DNA of 30,804 nucleotides. It comes from Myxococcales bacterium (GTDB lineage Bacteria > Myxococcota > Polyangia > Nannocystales > Nannocystaceae). Every line of letters starts with the position of its first letter. Positions within the stretch are counted from its first letter, which is position 1. The DNA lies in assembly GCA_016793465.1 (NCBI GenBank), contig JAEUJW010000005.1, forward strand, positions 1 through 30,804, in the 5' to 3' direction. The notes under the pieces were generated by a model, which was not told where the DNA came from, made no database searches, and saw only the letters and a program-made list of their open reading frames with translations. Both the position numbers and the translations under genes were made by a program. Shown one piece after another: positions 24,701 to 30,804 of the stretch.

Positions 24701-25644
24701 GCGCTCGTGCGCATGCCGGTCAGCGTCAGCTCGCGGCCGAGCTCGCGGCCGAGCGGGTTAAAGCGCCAGTCCTCCGCAGGGAGGTGGTCGCGCAGCACCA
24801 GTGCGACGTCGCCGCTCGGCGTCCAGGTGCCGGTCAGCGCGAGCGGCTGCGGCCACAGCAGGCTGGCCTCGGTGTCGACGCGGCCAGCGACGGTGCCGTC
24901 GTCGCGAAAGTCGAGGTCGACGGCGATGTCGCTGCGGCCGAGGTAGAAGCCCCCCGCGTCGAACGTCACGGTGCCACGAAAGCTCCCCGCTTCGGGCAGC
25001 GCGTCGACCTGCAGCGACCACAGCAGGGCCCCGCCGCTGGTGATGACCTGGACCGGTAGCACGAGGTCGGTGGGCGACAGCGCGGCGAGGTCGACGGCCG
25101 CGACGAGCTCGACGTCCTCGCCGGGCGCCAGCTCGGCGGGGGCGATGTCCAGCGCCAGCGCGGCGTTCGTGGCCTCCAGGCGGTAGGTGAGCGGGCTGTC
25201 GCCAGCGTTGCGAAGGACGGTGCGGGCCTCGGTCTGCCCGAACCCGAGGACGGTCACGGGCTCGCCCAGCTCCGGCGCCCCTCCCTGACCGGGGACCGGG
25301 GCGCCCACGCTGTCCGGCAGGATGCAGCGGCCGTGCGGGTCGCAGACCTCGCCCGCCTCGCACTCGGCCACGCCCCCGCAGCCGGCGATGCAGATCCGCA
25401 GCTCACAGAAGTTGCCCGCGCCGCAGTCCGCGTCCACCAGGCAGGGGGCGCCGGAGGGGTCGGGCTCGTCGTCCGGCGGCGGATCCGGCGGCAGGTCGGG
25501 CTCAGGCGGGGCGGTGTCCGGGCCCGGACCTGTCCCGGATTCGGAGGACGACGAGGTCGTCTCGTCCTCATGGACGACGTCGCCTTGCGAGCAGGCCACG
25601 AGCGCGAGCGCTGCGGCGGAATGAAGGAGTGGATTTCGAGTCAC
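21748..25644 (-). CDS. TcA-like large surface lipoprotein
   Basis: The 1298-aa product starts at GTG 25644 with GGGAG 8 bases upstream. The signal peptide ends in lipobox L-V-A-C, so the protein is lipidated. A Ser/Pro/Asp-rich linker and a Cys-rich module (CLVDADCGAGNFCELRICIA) follow, then a beta-rich domain (about 125-350) with Ig-like strands. From about 660 to 1000 the sequence is almost wholly helical and coiled-coil (SQFDEIAADAWQTAREYEEK; LQIESEYDAKLRAL; EIDAAIRKSELEIHRA). ERAIRRVYLALRALEYELNQ (about 1050) and the C-terminal segment with GEQWTLTIPP and HVSDVVLRIRHRAG match the pattern of the C-terminal pore and TcB-binding part of Tc toxin A subunits (W-x-L-x-(L/I)-P, S-D-V-(I/V)-L-x-(I/L)-R). 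It is about half the length of a classical TcA, and classical TcA subunits carry no lipid anchor. It probably forms the pore or docking part for the downstream SpvB/TcdB-Rhs shell. Confidence 0.82.
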   Translation of the reverse strand: MTRNPLLHSAAALALVACSQGDVVHEDETTSSSSESGTGPGPDTAPPEPDLPPDPPPDDEPDPSGAPCLVDADCGAGNFCELRICIAGCGGVAECEAGEVCDPHGRCILPDSVGAPVPGQGGAPELGEPVTVLGFGQTEARTVLRNAGDSPLTYRLEATNAALALDIAPAELAPGEDVELVAAVDLAALSPTDLVLPVQVITSGGALLWSLQVDALPEAGSFRGTVTFDAGGFYLGRSDIAVDLDFRDDGTVAGRVDTEASLLWPQPLALTGTWTPSGDVALVLRDHLPAEDWRFNPLGRELGRELTLTGMRTSAGVEGTALETTTGLRAAPVPREGTFALHRQGPLTGVVHAPNHVPKDAAAPDWLAPPGLDTEACEGLGELYGTAEKLPEPSAACDACEAGICDPDEMAACGVDLRDAAYNLGPVLAALHGGGDVKPPAGQWTWDDCTAETPVYTDEGRACVDIAAMRCGHALVRHGGALTPGPWGEAIVALAAVYAADEALVADLLSTEAQVDVALAFKDDLGEPVTDAFARELALLAADRTRLAAALAPLLTPGYVAGLQWVVDNDAGLDVANAHLAPLQLVADFARTTAQWARLAHRAGENPEDVRAAVHLAAIATHAAAAELHERLADNPAAAPGLHALGPALDLLAAVHDELGPGASPFGYTAAYVPLALGPEDIAKGRTNFEAVQALAADEVSQFDEIAADAWQTAREYEEKTHGLAATTLQIESEYDAKLRALCGSLPGESTPDLTSCGQHGGQIADLRAAVAAAGLRIRHAAQTSANNQHAIAVEEERFGKEVAITLNLATEIEAAHGQIFQIKEEAGQSRSVLVQAEAMAECRRIKQLAEVQADELATSCTSMYIAQSHSGPAIFGFSTPDLAGIMATLAECDAKERTIRKTANNQCASEKGKAGLQNDLDELQRGEEAEILAVNAEIDAAIRKSELEIHRAASVALVKNIRAEGLLLEIEAEEAELARSTATTNLYGAYQEVAALVQARARAVGLLVEDSPDNALTRPHFLAARLEAAGRVLPARERAIRRVYLALRALEYELNQELPALREELAAARSPDDIAGVMNCLAGIAEDYRLEQGYGQPYVTEVSLRADIFGMTADVPDVDGSPATSAEQFAALLQDPLHHQADGGVALPFALSAFEHALFSSWLCSDRVDQIEVKLVGDYLGDKEAEVLLTRQGLAGVRRCDGADLPQWSAYVSYEFEREQISIQAGVNDWGTGGPNAGYAAWPVHGEQWTLTIPPPGQAPANSDLDLRHVSDVVLRIRHRAGTLAPDGLGTFTPSCG

Positions 25645-25736
25645 GGCAATAGCTCCCCATGGCGCTCCAGGAGCGCGGAAACAGCGAACGATGTTTGAGT
25701 CGCGGGTACGCCGGGTTGGCGGCCGCTTTACGAAAT

Positions 25737-26060
25737 TCAGCGCGAGGGCATCGCCCCCGCCCCACCGAGGCGGCGACCGGCGAGGTTCGCAGCCTCACCG
25801 AGGTGCAGCAGGGCCAGGTCATCGACGAGACTCAGGTCGCAGTCGGCCGGGAGGTCGTCCTCGCGTTGCAGCGTGACCGGCTGACCCGGCGCACGCACGA
25901 GGTACACGGAGCCGTCCTGGGCGACGAAGTAGGTCCGGGTCCGGTTCATGTAGAAGCCGGGGTCGTGCGCCTTCACGTCGAGCACGACAAGTTCAACGTC
26001 GTCCCCGGCCTCCGGCGGCGGGTCTCCGGCCAGTTCGGGATCCATTTTGCGATGAACCAT
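25737..26060 (-). CDS. small hypothetical protein heading the toxin operon
   Basis: The 107-aa product begins at ATG 26060 (AAGG 6 bases upstream); an ATG five codons later is possible. It is acidic, with no signal peptide, and predicted to be mostly strands in residues 25-75 (VELVVLDVKAHDPGFYMNRT, RTYFVAQDGSVYLVRAPGQP) with a short helix near the end. I do not recognise a family. It is the first gene of a minus-strand unit running through the TcA-like lipoprotein (92 bases away), the 132-aa protein, the Rhs toxin and the immunity-like gene. Transcription divergent from two HTH genes marks its upstream side as the control region of the module. Confidence 0.7.
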   Translation of the reverse strand: MVHRKMDPELAGDPPPEAGDDVELVVLDVKAHDPGFYMNRTRTYFVAQDGSVYLVRAPGQPVTLQREDDLPADCDLSLVDDLALLHLGEAANLAGRRLGGAGAMPSR

Positions 26061-26203
26061 TGGGAACCTTAATGGCGGACCATTTCGGACACGTCAAGGC
26101 AATTCGTCGGAATGAGCGGGCGAATTCGCGCTTGTTGACGACCTGGGTTGCTCAGTGGCCAGACTTTGGATCTGGCGCCCTGGCATGGCCTGGCGTAGTC
26201 TCC
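26061..26203. promoter_or_regulatory. divergent control region of toxin operon and HTH genes
   Basis: These 143 bases separate the toxin operon (minus) from the first HTH gene (plus). On the minus strand TTGACG (26097-26092) is a fair -35, but only a weak -10 (CATTAA) follows. An inverted repeat AATTCG (26101-26106) / CGAATT (26121-26126) lies beside it and could bind a dimeric regulator. On the plus strand TAGTCT (26196-26201) sits 8 bases before a GTG, as in leaderless transcripts. Confidence 0.4.
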
Positions 26204-26602
26204 GTGCCCGTGGCAGCCAAGACCGCGAAGACGCAGAAGCGAAGACCTCGCCGGAAGAGGGAGCAACTCTTCTGCTACACGAAGGACCTGATGGCGGCCC
26301 TGGGTGTGACCCGTCGGTCCGTCTATCAGTATGTCCAGCGGCGCCTCTTGCCGGCGCCGATCCTCTACTCCAACGGCAAGACCGGCGTCCGGGCGCGCTG
26401 GTCGGTCGTCGCCCTGGACCACGCCGAGTTCATCGTGGAGCAGCGGGAGATCGGCTACACCCTCGGCGAGATCGCCGCCATGATCGCCGCCCGCTGGGGC
26501 ACCCACGACAAGGTCCCGCTCGCCCCGCCCGCCAGCAAGCCTCCGCCGGCGTCCAGTGGGAACTCGCCGCCCAGCCAGGGGTCCTCGGCGGAGCCAGGCT
26601 AG
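26204..26602 (+). CDS. MerR-like helix-turn-helix protein, copy 1
   Basis: The product is about 132 aa from GTG 26204; a second in-frame GTG at 26210 is equally possible and would suit a leaderless message. The frame is open from 26060, but the upstream part is not conserved in the sister gene. A basic tail (KTAKTQKRRPRRKRE) precedes an HTH unit: FCYTKDLMAALGVTRRSVYQ then YVQRRLLPAP, the MerR-type sequence in which helix-turn-helix is followed by a wing with a R-x-L-P turn. A second part (RARWSVVALDHAEFIVEQRE, GYTLGEIAAMIAARWGT) is shared with the sister gene. It is likely a DNA-binding regulator; no metal- or ligand-binding Cys cluster is seen. The Pro/Ser-rich C-terminus diverges. Adjacent and divergent to the toxin operon, it may control it. 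Confidence 0.8.
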   Translation: MPVAAKTAKTQKRRPRRKREQLFCYTKDLMAALGVTRRSVYQYVQRRLLPAPILYSNGKTGVRARWSVVALDHAEFIVEQREIGYTLGEIAAMIAARWGTHDKVPLAPPASKPPPASSGNSPPSQGSSAEPG

Positions 26603-26630
26603 CGTCTGGAGGCCATTTGGCCTACCCTCC

Positions 26631-27020
26631 GTGTCCGTGCCTGCGAAGCGAGCGACCAAGACGGCGGCCAAGGCGACCGGCAAGAAGAGGACGAGGCGCA
26701 AGCCAGAGGTGCGCCGCCCGTTCTGCTACATGCCGGATCTGATGAAGGCGCTGGACGTGACGCGCTCCACCATCCACAAGTACGTGCAGATGCGGCTCCT
26801 GCCCGCGCCGGTCATGGTCTCCGACGGCAAGCAGGGCGTGCGGTGTCGCTGGACCCTGATCGCCCTCGACCACGCGGCCTTCATCCGCGAGGAGCAGGAG
26901 TACGGCCACACCCTCCTCGAGATCGCCGAGATGATCGCCGCCCGCTGGGGGACGCTCGACAAGCTGCCGCCGAAGACCGAGACGCCGACGCCCGGAGCGT
27001 CCGGCGCCGACCCTGCCTGA
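26631..27020 (+). CDS. MerR-like helix-turn-helix protein, copy 2
   Basis: The 129-aa product from GTG 26631 (alternative GTG at 26637) is a close paralogue of the gene 28 bases upstream. Shared elements in order are a Lys/Arg-rich tail, FCYMPDLMKALDVTRSTIHK, YVQMRLLPAPVMVSDGKQG, RCRWTLIALDHAAFI and EIAEMIAARWGTLDK. The start regions of both genes share the word CTCCGTGYCCGTG preceded by TA-N3-T, so the duplication included the 5' control sequence. Differences concentrate in the recognition helix (TRSTIHK against TRRSVYQ), suggesting that the two bind different sites. Probably a regulator; the convergent lipoprotein gene lies 48 bases downstream. Confidence 0.8.
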   Translation: MSVPAKRATKTAAKATGKKRTRRKPEVRRPFCYMPDLMKALDVTRSTIHKYVQMRLLPAPVMVSDGKQGVRCRWTLIALDHAAFIREEQEYGHTLLEIAEMIAARWGTLDKLPPKTETPTPGASGADPA

Positions 27021-27029
27021 CCTGCTCGC

Positions 27030-27058
27030 GCTGCTGACAGCGTTATCCCGCGAGCGGG
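27030..27058. repeat. 29-bp element, copy 1, with hairpin
   Basis: GCTGCTGACAGCGTTATCCC followed by GCGAGCGGG; it differs from the copy at 28648-28676 by one base. It folds into two small hairpins: GCTG/CAGC and CCCGC/GCGGG. It sits between convergent genes, downstream of the lipoprotein gene on the minus strand, where a terminator is expected, though there is no T-run. Confidence 0.75.
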
Positions 27059-27067
27059 AAGTGCCGG

Positions 27068-28534
27068 TCATTCAGCGGCCAGGCGCACGATCCAGACGCC
27101 CGAGCGATCACCGTCGGAGACGGCGTAGGCGAGCGTGTCGGGGCCGAACGGATCGCCGTCACCGAGCGCGGGCGAGATCGACGCGACGTGGTCGTCGATG
27201 AGGAGCTCGGCGAGAGTGCCGGGGTCGACTGCAACGAAGGTCCCGAGCCACTGGTCGTCGAGATCGACTGTGGTGAGGGTGCGTCCGTCGGCGAGCTCAC
27301 GGAACACGCCGCCGACGCGCTCGGCCAGTTGGAGTGGCTCACGGCCGTCGTAGAAATGACGCCACAGCGGCGCGTCCGCGCGGTCCGGGGGGTAATGGCC
27401 CTGCCAGAGGTCGATGTGATCCGGGGTCATCTTCCGAAAGCCGGGCTCATTGAGCACCGTCGTGGTCTCTCCGGTGCCGAGGTCCAGCAGGGAATCCTGC
27501 GAACCATTCGACGCCAGATAGCGGCCGTCCTCCAGCTTCATGTAGACCGTTTGCGCCGGGTAGATGTCGTGCACCGTCAGCGACGGCAAGGCTACGAGGC
27601 GGGTCTGGTCCGCGGCGATCCAAATCTGGATCAGGTCGCCGCTGAACATCATCGGCAGGCCGTAGGCGAAGCCGCTCTCGGCGAGTAAGGTGTCGCCGCC
27701 GTCCACGCGATCCCGGACGAAGATGCTTCCCGCCGGTCGCTCGGGCTCGCCGCCGGTGATCTGATAGTCCTGCCAGACCAGGAAGCGACCGTCCCGGGAG
27801 ACCTCGAACCGGCGCACCGCCGACTGTTCGATCGACACATCCCCGTCCAGGAGGGAGACGCGGACCAGATCGGCCTCCGAGGTCAGGGTCAGGATCTCGT
27901 CGTCGCCGATCGTGAACGAGCCCACGGCTTCCGGCGCGGCTCCTTCGAGCAGCACCATGGGCTGGTCTCCAGGTGAGATCGGGTGGGGGAAAAACAGCAG
28001 GCGAGCGCTCTCCGGGATCTGAGGCTCGAGGCGGAGGAGGCCGCGGTCGGTGAACATCATGCCGCAACCCCCTGCGAGCAGCAGCCGCGGGGGCGTGGCT
28101 CCCGTGGTGTCGAGCTCGACGAGGTCGCCGGACACCGATCCCTGACAGCCGAGTGTGAGCCCGGGAAAGCTCGAGTGCTGGAACACCCGCCAGACGTCGG
28201 CGGCTATAATGGCTGGATCTTCCCCACAAGGACCCGTCGAGTAGACGGTCGCAGTCTGGGGGACCGGGCCATATTCGCCGACCGTTCCTGATCCGGCGAT
28301 GTAGTAGACCCGCTCGCCCAGACGCGTGATGGTGGGCGCCCCCGCGACGAGGACGGCGTCGTCATCGAGCTCGAGGACGCGGTGAGGTTCCGCGGTGCCG
28401 CAGACCTCCGCGAGTGGAGCTGGTTGGGCCGTTTGGGCCACGTCGTCTCCACATCCGACGACGAGGATGCCGAGCAGATAGACGCAGCGGTCCGTGGGCC
28501 GGACGGGCGGGGGAGGATTCAGGGGGCGATGCAT
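27068..28534 (-). CDS. lipoprotein, possible beta-propeller, unknown function
   Basis: The 488-aa product starts at ATG 28534 (MHRPLNPPPPVRPTDRCVYL), with a hydrophobic run ending in the lipobox V-V-G-C. The frame is open further up but a Cys/Arg-rich extension would break the signal peptide. The mature protein is acidic, with repeated strand-turn units of about 45 residues (DDDAVLVAGAPTITRLGERV, DGDVSIEQSAVRRFEVSRDG, DGRYLASNGSQDSLLDLGTG, DGRTLTTVDLDDQWLGTFVA), which fits a seven- or eight-bladed propeller like WD40/TolB-type proteins. No catalytic motif is seen. It is flanked by a 29-bp element at each end, which may mark a cassette boundary or shared terminators. It is transcribed alone. 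Confidence 0.85.
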   Translation of the reverse strand: MHRPLNPPPPVRPTDRCVYLLGILVVGCGDDVAQTAQPAPLAEVCGTAEPHRVLELDDDAVLVAGAPTITRLGERVYYIAGSGTVGEYGPVPQTATVYSTGPCGEDPAIIAADVWRVFQHSSFPGLTLGCQGSVSGDLVELDTTGATPPRLLLAGGCGMMFTDRGLLRLEPQIPESARLLFFPHPISPGDQPMVLLEGAAPEAVGSFTIGDDEILTLTSEADLVRVSLLDGDVSIEQSAVRRFEVSRDGRFLVWQDYQITGGEPERPAGSIFVRDRVDGGDTLLAESGFAYGLPMMFSGDLIQIWIAADQTRLVALPSLTVHDIYPAQTVYMKLEDGRYLASNGSQDSLLDLGTGETTTVLNEPGFRKMTPDHIDLWQGHYPPDRADAPLWRHFYDGREPLQLAERVGGVFRELADGRTLTTVDLDDQWLGTFVAVDPGTLAELLIDDHVASISPALGDGDPFGPDTLAYAVSDGDRSGVWIVRLAAE

Positions 28535-28557
28535 GATCGTGTGCCTCGACGTCGTGG

Positions 28558-28572
28558 GTTCGCAGGGCGAAC
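28558..28572. promoter_or_regulatory. palindrome GTTCGC/GCGAAC upstream of lipoprotein gene
   Basis: GTTCGC (28558-28563) and GCGAAC (28567-28572) form a perfect 6-bp dyad with a 3-base spacer, 24 bases upstream of the ATG at 28534. Flanking bases nearly extend it (GTGG and CCCA). It is a candidate operator for this gene. Confidence 0.35.
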
Positions 28573-28647
28573 ACCCAGACCGCCGCGATTCTATTCCGTT
28601 TGCCCGTGGCATCGGCCGTCGGCGGCTGGTGGTCACGCGCTGTGACG

Positions 28648-28676
28648 GCTGCTGACAGCGTTATCCCGTGAGCGGG
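28648..28676. repeat. 29-bp element, copy 2, with hairpin
   Basis: This copy matches the one at 27030-27058 in 28 of 29 bases (a T for C in the loop). On the minus strand it overlaps the stop codon of the SEC-C gene, giving the final residues P-L-T-G. In the other copy the same frame would give P-L-A-G and a stop, so copy 1 could be a relic of a duplicated gene end. Confidence 0.75.
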
Positions 28677-29890
28677 CCGCAGCACCGCTTGAATTTCTTA
28701 CCAGACCCGCACGGGCAAGGAGAGTTCCGTCCGACCTTCCCCGGGCTCAGGTGGGGCTCTGGCCGCGGTTGGTCGCGGTCGACGCCGACCGTTGCGAAGA
28801 CCGGCGCCTGGCTCGTCAGCGGCCGCTCCCTCACGTGCGAGCGTCGCGGCGACGGCTGCTGCGGTTTCGTCGCGCCCGAGGTCGCCGGCGGAGGGAGGAC
28901 GGCGATCACGGGGGCCGCGGTGGGGGTCGCTGCAGGCGCGGGGGCCACACCCAACGTCGACGCCGCGGGTGCCACGGACGCATCCTCGGCGACGGCGGAT
29001 TGTACGAGCGAGAGGAGGGCCTTTGCCGATTCGTCGAGATTGAGGCCGAGCATGCGTGCTGCGAGGTAGGTCGCCGCCTCCGGGATCCGCTGGGCCTCGA
29101 CCAACTCTCGAAGCTTGTCCGCGTCGGCGACCTGCGCCTGACGGATACCGTCCAGCTCCCGCCGGGCCTCGGCCAGCTCGAGGGCGGTCTCCTGCGCTCG
29201 CCGCCCCGCCTCCTCGAGCGCTTGGCGTTCCTCGTCACGGGCTCGGCGCTGCAGCTCCCGCTCGGCCTCGGCGGTCGCCCGCCGCTGCTCCGCCTCGACT
29301 CGCGACTGGCGCTCGACCGTCAGCTCGTCGCGAACTCGGGCGAGCTCGGCGAGCAGTTCCGCCGAAGGGTCCGAGCCGGGCGGCGCGACCGGGGCCTGCT
29401 CGGCAGCCGCTTCGGGCGGCACCGCGTCCGGCGTCGGCAGGCAGTAGAGCGCCGGCGTCTCGGCAACCAGCGCCCGGTGGACCTCGGAGGTCGCGTCCGC
29501 GAGGCCGGCCAGGCGCAGCTCCCAGATCTGCCGGCTATGGCGCACGACGAGGGCCGTGTGCCCGAGCATGGCCCGCAGCGCACGGTAGACGCCCCGGGGA
29601 TCGCCGGCGGCTTCACCGAGCCGATGGGCGATGTCGGCGTCGATCTGGCTGGACGCCCCGACTAGGTTCGGCGAGCCGACGTCCCCAAGCCGCAGCACGC
29701 GCTCGATCAACGCCTCGACGGCGCGCCGGTCGCCGCCGCGGATCGGGAGGCGCGCCGGGAGCCGGCGGAGGCAGGTCCGGACGACGGCGGACACGCGAAG
29801 GTCCACCTGTCGGCCGAGGATCCGGGCGTAGTGCTCGGCGAGTTCGGCGGCTCTCACCTCGGCGGGCGGCCGCCGTGTTTGTCCATCCAT
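28661..29890 (-). CDS. coiled-coil protein with C-terminal SEC-C zinc motif
   Basis: The 409-aa product starts at ATG 29890 (MDGQTRRPPAEVRAAELAEH), where GGGGAG lies 5 bases upstream; an ATG 15 bases earlier is weaker. Residues 1-165 are helical and basic; about 180-290 form a long Glu/Arg/Ala coiled coil (ELLAELARVRDELTVERQSR), and a Pro/Ala/Thr linker follows. The last 25 residues carry VGRNSPCPCGSGKKFKRCCG, the SEC-C motif (C-x-C-x8-C-C) that binds zinc and is best known from the C-terminus of SecA and from proteins with varied DNA- or protein-binding roles. There is no signal peptide. The role is unknown; it could be a nucleic-acid-binding or scaffold protein of a mobile element, as it is the nearest gene to a tyrosine recombinase. 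Confidence 0.88.
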   Translation of the reverse strand: MDGQTRRPPAEVRAAELAEHYARILGRQVDLRVSAVVRTCLRRLPARLPIRGGDRRAVEALIERVLRLGDVGSPNLVGASSQIDADIAHRLGEAAGDPRGVYRALRAMLGHTALVVRHSRQIWELRLAGLADATSEVHRALVAETPALYCLPTPDAVPPEAAAEQAPVAPPGSDPSAELLAELARVRDELTVERQSRVEAEQRRATAEAERELQRRARDEERQALEEAGRRAQETALELAEARRELDGIRQAQVADADKLRELVEAQRIPEAATYLAARMLGLNLDESAKALLSLVQSAVAEDASVAPAASTLGVAPAPAATPTAAPVIAVLPPPATSGATKPQQPSPRRSHVRERPLTSQAPVFATVGVDRDQPRPEPHLSPGKVGRNSPCPCGSGKKFKRCCGPLTG

Positions 29891-30374
29891 CGTTCTCCCC
29901 GCCATGGTCCAAATCCCCCGCCAGACCAAGATATCCGACCGCCTGGACGCTGGGGATGGTCGGCGACGCGCGCGCGTAGCGGGCACGTCCCGGGACCGCA
30001 TCGGGGGCTTCTCGGGACCCGAGCGGGAACGTATCGGGCGCGTATCGGGCGCTACTTGTCCCGGACTTGATCCGTTCTTCTCACGCTCTCCAGCGCGCCT
30101 TGACTGGCTCTCGCGCGGCGTCCAGGCGCAGTCTACCCGGACTCGATGGGCCCTTGCTCAGCAGTCCGCACACGCTCGACCGTACTTGACCCGCTGTAGC
30201 GGCGGACTCTGCATGAAGTTCGCACGCACTCCCTCCAAACTCGGACGGGGCGATGGTGCGGCAGCGAGCGCGCGCGGACGGTCCCGAGCGGCCGACGAGC
30301 GATCGAAGGCGCCCGAGCGGGTCAGCTTGGGCGCCTCCGTGATCGACGTCGAGGACGTCGATCGGGTCGACCGT
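29891..30374. other. gene-free stretch with inverted repeats
   Basis: No gene is seen. At 30029-30050 a 10-base word (CGTATCGGGC) occurs twice in tandem. Near the recombinase end lie two strong dyads: AGGCGCCC (30307-30314) with GGGCGCCT (30329-30336), and GATCGACGTC (30341-30350) with GACGTCGATC (30354-30363). Confidence 0.5.
30341..30363 (-). terminator. strong hairpin just after the recombinase gene
   Basis: Arms GATCGACGTC and GACGTCGATC pair over 10 bases with a 3-base loop, 11 bases downstream of the recombinase stop codon (minus strand). The location suits a terminator, but no T-run follows. It could also be a recombinase binding site. Confidence 0.4.
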
Positions 30375-30804
30375 CTACCTCGACTTGCGGCGGCTGGGCT
30401 TGCTGGGCCGGGGCCTGCCGGCCCTGCCCTGGCCGGCGCGGATGATGGTCTTGGCCGTCTTGTTGACCGCCTCGCGCAGCGCCGTGTCGGCGATGTGCGA
30501 GTACCTCTGGGTCGTGCGGTAGTTCTTGTGGCCGAGCATCTTGCCGACGACCTCGAGCGGGACGCCGTCCATGATCGCGTCGCTGGCCAGCGAGTGGCGC
30601 AGGTCGTGGATCCGGGTGTCGTCGGGGAGACCGGCCAGGAGGCGCACCCGCCTCCACGTCGCCCCGAGGCTGTGCAGCTTCTTGCCGTTCTTCGAGCAGA
30701 CGACGAGCCCGCGCTGGGGGTGGCCCTTGGCCTGACCGATCTTGCCGAGCAGCGCCATGACGTCGTCCGAGGCGACGATCTCTCGCTTGCCCGTCTTCGA
30801 GTCG
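30375..30804 (-). CDS. tyrosine recombinase/integrase, C-terminal part
   Basis: The gene is cut by the right edge of the window; only the last 143 or so codons are visible. It encodes the catalytic domain of a phage-type tyrosine recombinase, which cuts and joins DNA at two sites through a Tyr nucleophile. Visible elements, read from the edge, are SKTGKRE (beta-hairpin Lys), HDLRHSLASDAI with the H-x-x-R pair, LGHKNYRTTQRYSHI with the second His and the catalytic Tyr, and then a Lys/Arg-rich tail. The first active-site Arg and the core-binding domain lie beyond the window. It is probably the integrase of a phage, genomic island or integron-like element extending to the right. Confidence 0.93.
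   Translation of the reverse strand, partial: DSKTGKREIVASDDVMALLGKIGQAKGHPQRGLVVCSKNGKKLHSLGATWRRVRLLAGLPDDTRIHDLRHSLASDAIMDGVPLEVVGKMLGHKNYRTTQRYSHIADTALREAVNKTAKTIIRAGQGRAGRPRPSKPSRRKSR

Noticed and set aside
26060..26203. Upstream ATG start for the first HTH gene
   Set aside because: It would overlap the divergent gene start and add 48 residues not present in the paralogue; the conserved GTG pair is a better start.

Overview
The window is GC-rich (roughly 70% by eye) and reads like an accessory region of a predatory or social delta-proteobacterium of the phylum Myxococcota, most likely the Nannocystis/Plesiocystis side. The reasons are the many secreted lipoproteins with Ser/Thr/Gly/Asp-rich linkers and short Cys-rich modules, a membrane Ser/Thr kinase with a periplasmic tail, a very large Rhs/YD-repeat protein, and long repeat-filled gene deserts. 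The lineage is inferred from gene style; no rRNA or tRNA gene was found to confirm it.

Left part (1-7078): a short leader with inverted repeats; a possible acyltransferase-like gene; a signal-peptide membrane protein broken by a one-base frameshift; a Cys-rich lipoprotein; a 0.9 kb desert with 12- and 23-bp tandem repeats; an unrecognised 483-aa protein; then a 1.7 kb desert packed with several repeat families (45 bp, 37 bp, a GGTCGGCGTGCACGAG family in both orientations, CTTCCG/CGGAAG hairpins and a 9-bp microsatellite).

Middle-left (7079-14473): a four-gene minus-strand operon (TPR-like exported membrane protein, Ser/Thr kinase, lipoprotein, exported membrane protein), then a plus-strand propeller lipoprotein and a minus-strand degenerate VWA-like lipoprotein that meet tail to tail.

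Centre (14586-26060): the most interesting segment is a five-gene minus-strand operon that looks like a compact Tc (ABC)-type toxin. In order of transcription it holds a 107-aa protein, a 1298-aa lipoprotein whose helical middle and C-terminus resemble the TcA subunit, a 132-aa protein, a 1954-aa secreted SpvB/TcdB/Rhs protein ending in a Tox-URI2-like (GIY-YIG fold) nuclease, and a DUF695+RraB-like protein overlapping it by ATGA that is probably its immunity protein. Two tandem paralogous MerR-like helix-turn-helix genes are divergently transcribed from the operon head and are candidate regulators.

Right part (27030-30804): a lipoprotein gene bracketed by two near-identical 29-bp elements, a coiled-coil protein with a C-terminal SEC-C zinc motif, a 0.5 kb gene-free stretch with strong inverted repeats, and the C-terminal part of a tyrosine recombinase running off the window end. 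The recombinase suggests an integrated element lying to the right or including part of this region.
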